Under the pieces are notes generated by a model. That model did no database searches and was not told where the DNA came from. It saw nothing but the letters and a program-made list of their open reading frames with translations. A stretch of 16,800 bases of DNA from Sphingomonas bacterium (GTDB lineage Bacteria; Pseudomonadota; Alphaproteobacteria; Sphingomonadales; Sphingomonadaceae): assembly GCF_903643065.1 (NCBI RefSeq), contig NZ_CAHJWX010000012.1, positions 1 to 16,800 of the forward strand, given 5' to 3'. The translations under genes were made by a program, and so were the position numbers. Below are positions 13,844 through 16,800 of this stretch, in pieces; positions within the stretch are counted from its first letter, which is position 1; each line of letters opens with the position of its first letter.

Positions 13844-14146
13844 TCAGCGGGCCTCGCGGGCCGCGAGGACCAGCTCGACGATCTCGGGCTCGTGAAACAG
13901 TTCGTCGCGTTCGATGACCCGGAGCCCCGGCCCGTTCAGCACATCGGCCATGCGGTCCTCGACGATCTGGGCGAGCTCAGCGGCGAGGGCGTCGACGTCG
14001 TAGCGACCCTGGAAAAGCGTCTCTTTCGGCCAAGCCGTCTCGGCGTCGAAGCGGTTCTTCTCGTCCACGGCCGCTTTGAGGGCCTTGATCGCCGCGTGAC
14101 CCAGAGCGCGCTCGAACTCGAGCTGAGCGAAGATGCGGTGAGACAT
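13844..14146 (-). CDS. Small hypothetical soluble protein
   Basis: 100 residues from ATG 14146. GAGGAG seven bases upstream decides the start and rules out the much longer frame to 14572. Largely helical and acidic: FAQLEFERALGHAAIKALKA, then a segment with WPKETLFQGRYDVDALAAEL and a C-terminal helix ending LVLAAREAR. No signal or TM segment. Family not recognised. Coding bias, a strong ribosome site and a terminator at its 3' end support a real gene. Confidence 0.75.
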   Translation of the reverse strand: MSHRIFAQLEFERALGHAAIKALKAAVDEKNRFDAETAWPKETLFQGRYDVDALAAELAQIVEDRMADVLNGPGLRVIERDELFHEPEIVELVLAAREAR

Positions 14147-14430
14147 GATATTCTCCTCAGTGCCGTGATTGGCACCAGCGACCGGAGGCGCGCCGCCCAC
14201 CTGGGTCAGGGACCGCGGAACGCGGCCGCGGAGCGGGGCGTGGAGGAACCGATTTTCGCGCCAGGGAGCGCAGCGGACGGGCGTGAAAATGGGAGGTGCC
14301 GCGCATCCTTGAGGCAGGTGGGGGCAAGCCTCATCATAGAAAGGCCAGCAGGCAGGTCCCCTTTGACACCTAAACCGGGCCTCTGTGACAGGGGCTGGAT
14401 CTTTCCCGCTTCTCCGTCTCCGGTCGGCCG

Positions 14431-14467
14431 TTTCGGGAAAGTGCAATCGGGAACAGGTTTCGGGAAA
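14431..14467. repeat. Three TTTCGGGAAA-type repeats
   Basis: TTTCGGGAAA (14431-14440), AATCGGGAAC (14445-14454) and TTTCGGGAAA (14458-14467), spaced 14 and 13 bp, with a partial inverse copy TTTCCCG at 14402-14408. Each full unit has TTTC/GAAA dyad symmetry, so it could be an operator or short iteron. Confidence 0.5.
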
Positions 14468-14590
14468 ATGGGTGCGATCTACACGGCGCGGGCGGCGGTA
14501 CGCGCGCCGCCTATCCATCGAAGGTTGGTTTGTGGGAAGGTCGGATCGGACGAAGCAGCTACAGGCGTACACCTCGGCGTTCTGAAATGG

Positions 14591-14618
14591 TTGCCGAGAG
14601 CCTGTAAATCATTAGTAT
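14591..14618 (+). promoter_or_regulatory. Possible promoter of the alpha/beta hydrolase gene
   Basis: TTGCCG (14591-14596), 16-bp spacer, TAGTAT (14613-14618). The expected start of transcription would fall at or next to the ATG at 14625, and no ribosome site precedes that ATG, so a leaderless mRNA is possible. Confidence 0.35.
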
Positions 14619-14624
14619 TTGACC

Positions 14625-15647
14625 ATGCACGGCCGCCCCCTTCTCGCTTTGATGCCGCTACTGATGGCGGGGAGCTTGCCGGAAACCGACGAGGCCAAGC
14701 CTGATCCTGTTATAGCGAAGTATGCAGATACGAGTCGTGCCGTTCGGCTTTCGGACGGTCGTCGGATCAACATGGTTTGCATGGGCCGGGGAAAACCAAC
14801 CGTAATCTTGAATGCAGGTGCTGCCGATTGGGGTGTGGTCTGGGGGAGGGTCCAAGGTGGTATTGCTCAGAAGACACAAGTATGTACCTGGGACCGGGCC
14901 GGATTTGGTTTTAGTACTGCAAGTTCTGCACGGCAGTCCGTAGATGAAACAACACGCGACCTAGAGCGGGCTTTACAAGCGAATAGAATGAAAGGGCCAT
15001 TTGTGCTCGTAGGTCACTCAATAGGAGCCTATGAGACGATGATCTTTTCGGATCGACACAAATCGGCTGTCGTAGGTATCGTGTTTGTCGACCCGAGCAT
15101 ACCCAACCAATCAGCACGCCTCGCCCACGTCGCGCCGGGAGCTACTCGCACCAGTAATAGCTCATTGGCATCGTTCGTCTCGCAGCGCCGTGCATGTGCA
15201 GACATGCTTGATCGCCGCCCCATGAATGCGCCAGCCTGTACGCAATACGGCGGGGAAGTACCACCTTCGGTATCAAGCGCGCTTGCTCGACTGGATCGAA
15301 ATGCCAACCGCATGCGGACGACTGCATCGCTGCTCGACAATATTGCCACGGACGCCAGAATCGTCATCAATGGCGAGAGACAATACGGCTCTACACCGCT
15401 GATCGTTCTAAGTGCCAGTAATAGCTTCGTTGCGCCGGAAGGCGCGTCGGCGACGATGCGCATGGAAGTTCATCAGGAGCAGGACGAATTAGCCAAGGGC
15501 CATATCGAGCTTGCGTCTCTATCACTGCGAGGGGAACGCCGTATCATAGGCGACGCAGGTCATTACCTCCAATTGGAGCACCCCGACATCGTAGCCGCTG
15601 CCGTGATGGAGGTTGTTGACCAAGCTCGCGAGCAGCCGAAGCGATAA
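14625..15647 (+). CDS. Alpha/beta-fold hydrolase
   Basis: 340 residues from ATG 14625; TTG 14619 is in frame two codons earlier. The N-terminus has a weak hydrophobic segment (LLALMPLLMAGS) that may be a signal peptide. Fold landmarks: a strand VILNAGAADWGVVW (60-73) with an oxyanion-type turn, TWDRAGFGFS (89-98), the nucleophile elbow GHSIG (130-134; Ser132), FVDPSIP, a strand TPLIVLSAS, and the catalytic His313 in DAGHYLQLEHP. The acid of the triad is not certain. Substrate unknown; this type of family includes esterases and epoxide- or haloalkane-type hydrolases. The gene is visibly more AT-rich than the mob and umuDC genes, suggesting separate acquisition. The next gene begins 10 bp after the stop and is probably co-transcribed. 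Confidence 0.85.
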   Translation: MHGRPLLALMPLLMAGSLPETDEAKPDPVIAKYADTSRAVRLSDGRRINMVCMGRGKPTVILNAGAADWGVVWGRVQGGIAQKTQVCTWDRAGFGFSTASSARQSVDETTRDLERALQANRMKGPFVLVGHSIGAYETMIFSDRHKSAVVGIVFVDPSIPNQSARLAHVAPGATRTSNSSLASFVSQRRACADMLDRRPMNAPACTQYGGEVPPSVSSALARLDRNANRMRTTASLLDNIATDARIVINGERQYGSTPLIVLSASNSFVAPEGASATMRMEVHQEQDELAKGHIELASLSLRGERRIIGDAGHYLQLEHPDIVAAAVMEVVDQAREQPKR

Positions 15648-15657
15648 GGAATGCGCG

Positions 15658-15990
15658 ATGATCGTCATCCAGCAGGCGGACGCGCCTTCTTCGCCGTCGC
15701 CTACCTCTCATGTGCAAACAGCCGATCCCTTCACGGTGCCGCTGGAGGCCCTCGCATCGCCGCGCAGGGATTGCGGCGCAAAGCCGGACGGCGAGATTGT
15801 TGTTTGTGGACGCCAAGACTCGGAAGGTTTTCGGCTACGGCCCCTGCCTCCCCTACCTCCCTCAAATGGGCTTTTATCCCGCCCTTTGCGCGTACAGATC
15901 GCGCCCGGCATTTCCGTGGGATTTCAGCAGGGAGGTGGTTTCGGCGTAAAGGCGGAGTTCGGCCCTGGCACGAAAACACGTGAGAAATAG
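15658..15990 (+). CDS. Small protein with EIVVCGR motif
   Basis: 110 residues from ATG 15658, with AAGGA seven bases upstream overlapping the hydrolase stop codon, so it is likely co-translated with it. Central DCGAKPDGEIVVCGRQ (38-53) has the Cys...EIVVCGR pattern frequent in small periplasmic sphingomonad proteins, with Cys39 and Cys50 able to form a disulfide. It is followed by a Pro-rich stretch and a Gly-rich tail. The N-terminus lacks a convincing signal peptide. Function unknown. Confidence 0.7.
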   Translation: MIVIQQADAPSSPSPTSHVQTADPFTVPLEALASPRRDCGAKPDGEIVVCGRQDSEGFRLRPLPPLPPSNGLLSRPLRVQIAPGISVGFQQGGGFGVKAEFGPGTKTREK

Positions 15991-16070
15991 TTATAACATA
16001 CTAGTCCCGCACTCTAATCCCGCCTTGCCTTTAGTTACGGAGATATGCAGACCGTCAACTAACCATCTCA

Positions 16071-16445
16071 CTAGTTGCGTACGGCTCTTCGTCGATCGGC
16101 AAGCTCCGCTACCAGAATGCTTCTCCTATCGGCAACGCATAACGAAAGATCGTGTTTGATTCCTTCTTTCATTGTAACGCGAACCTCCTTCGAAATCGCT
16201 TCGTCATCGCTAGCGGCAATTCGTGATGACAGTTGATCGGCGCAGGTATCGAACGCTTTGCATCCAAGGGCATCAATTTCTCCATCTCCACTTGAACTCT
16301 TGGTAGCACAGCGGAGCTTGCTGCCTCGGATCGAGTACTTGCCTGTCCAATGCGATAGGCGTTGACCGATCACTACGATATCGGCCTGCTCCGGCTCGAC
16401 GGGGACTTGTTGAGCTGCGAGCAACGCGGTCATCAGAAGCAGCAT
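16071..16445 (-). CDS. Small exported Cys-containing hypothetical protein
   Basis: 124 residues from ATG 16445, with GGAG about five bases upstream; the longer frame from 16508 lacks a ribosome site. A short signal peptide (MLLLMTALLAA) is followed by ADIVVIGQRLS (21-31), the (E/D)IVVxG motif seen at mature N-termini of sphingomonad envelope proteins, then a domain with four Cys (46, 62, 68, 103) that could make two disulfides. Function unknown. The stretch to the left (15991-16070) holds nothing I can support. It faces the hydrolase operon convergently with no clear terminator. Confidence 0.72.
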   Translation of the reverse strand: MLLLMTALLAAQQVPVEPEQADIVVIGQRLSHWTGKYSIRGSKLRCATKSSSGDGEIDALGCKAFDTCADQLSSRIAASDDEAISKEVRVTMKEGIKHDLSLCVADRRSILVAELADRRRAVRN

Positions 16446-16559
16446 GTGCTCTCCAATCTGTCTCGCCTGTTGCGTACAGGCGGTGTTCCAGAAAATGGTA
16501 ACAAGCACGTGGTTTAAAGCTAGGTCTCCTTGCTGTTCTTAATTCCCTATCAACCATCC

Positions 16560-16766
16560 TCAATCGGGTAGGCCCGCGCCGGCTGGGCAGTGGCGGTAGA
16601 AGGTCGATAAGCCAACTTGTAGCAGCTTGGCTATCTTGGCAGGTTTGTCCCCGGCCGCGAGCAGCTTACGCGCAGTGTCGATCTTATCGGGCGTCATTGC
16701 TGCCTTTCGGCCACCACCGGTGCTAAACCGCCCCGGGTTTGTCGGAGGCCGTGGGTTGTGAGTCAC
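16560..16766 (-). pseudogene. Resolvase C-terminal HTH fragment at window edge
   Basis: A frame reading GGGRKAAMTPDKIDTARKLL, then PAKIAKLLQVGLSTFYRH, is the DNA-binding HTH tail of a Tn3-type resolvase/invertase. The residues before it (NPRPPTNPGRFST) do not continue into a serine-recombinase catalytic domain, although the frame stays open to the end of the window. It could be translated as a 68-residue protein from GTG 16766, but most likely it is the remnant of a transposon resolvase. Confidence 0.55.
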
Positions 16767-16800
16767 GCTGCCATATCGATGTTGTCCGCGGCAGCATAAT

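Larger units (their letters stand above)
14147..14624. other. Non-coding stretch rich in repeats
   Basis: No supported gene in about 480 bp. It contains an imperfect inverted repeat ATTTTCGCGCC / GGCGTGAAAAT (14252-14262 and 14280-14290; 10 of 11 matched), a TGAGGC/GCCTCA stem (from about 14311), paired CCCCT/AGGGG elements around 14359-14395, the TTTCGGGAAA-type repeats described separately, and a GGCGGCG/CGCCGCC stem (14491-14497 and 14505-14511). This concentration of dyads could be an origin, a control region or a recombination remnant. Confidence 0.5.

Noticed and set aside
13892..14704. 270-codon plus-strand open frame and the opposite frame from 14572
   Set aside because: The first is antisense to the small 13844-14146 gene and runs through repeats. 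The second extends that gene upstream of a strong ribosome site with unstructured sequence.

Overview
The window is high-GC alphaproteobacterial DNA and most resembles a plasmid, or an integrated mobilizable element, of a sphingomonad. Four things support this: dense accessory genes with many hypothetical proteins; a complete relaxase/oriT module beside a ParA/ribbon-helix-helix partition-type module; alphaproteobacterial LexA boxes of the form GTTC-N7-GTTC; and small exported proteins with the (E/D)IVVxG motif seen in many sphingomonad envelope proteins. I see no rRNA, tRNA, CRISPR, replication initiator or type IV secretion genes. If this is a plasmid, it is mobilizable rather than self-transmissible on the evidence of this window.

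Layout. 1-2490: an exported S41 peptidase (-) diverges from an MpaB/DUF2236-type oxygenase (+). About 2572-3225: a badly decayed IS6-family insertion sequence, then a small exported hypothetical (3291-3728, +). 3906-6708 (-): a translationally coupled mobilization operon, in transcription order a double-RHH MobC-like protein, a VirD2-like MOBP relaxase and a coiled-coil hypothetical. The oriT lies just upstream, with the nic-like core TATCCTG/C at 6768-6775 and a perfect palindrome at 6739-6755. 7039-7308: a small divergent coiled-coil gene. 7373-8002 (-): a SAM methyltransferase. 8083-9104 (-): a VirC1/ParA-like ATPase overlapping an RHH gene. Its upstream region holds an array of 17-bp direct repeats (clear at 9216-9351, fainter further left), probably a centromere or an origin. 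9370-10017 (-): a serine recombinase.

10211-12780 is an SOS island. Two divergent operons have separate LexA boxes: leftward, two small unknown genes; rightward, umuD-umuC. The UmuD-like protein keeps the cleavage site and catalytic Ser but has Arg where the catalytic Lys should be. 12876-13805: a nonsense-broken small gene running into a two-TM membrane protein. 13844-14146 (-): a small hypothetical. 14147-14624: a non-coding stretch with TTTCGGGAAA-type repeats. 14625-15990: an alpha/beta hydrolase and a small exported protein in more AT-rich DNA. 16071-16445 (-): another small exported, Cys-containing protein. 16560-16766 (-): a resolvase C-terminal HTH fragment at the window edge.

The most interesting points are: (i) a T-DNA-border-like nic with VirD2-, VirC1- and possibly VirC2-like proteins; (ii) two unknown genes behind a textbook SOS promoter; (iii) the Lys-to-Arg change in the UmuD catalytic dyad; (iv) the 17-bp repeat array upstream of the parA-like operon.
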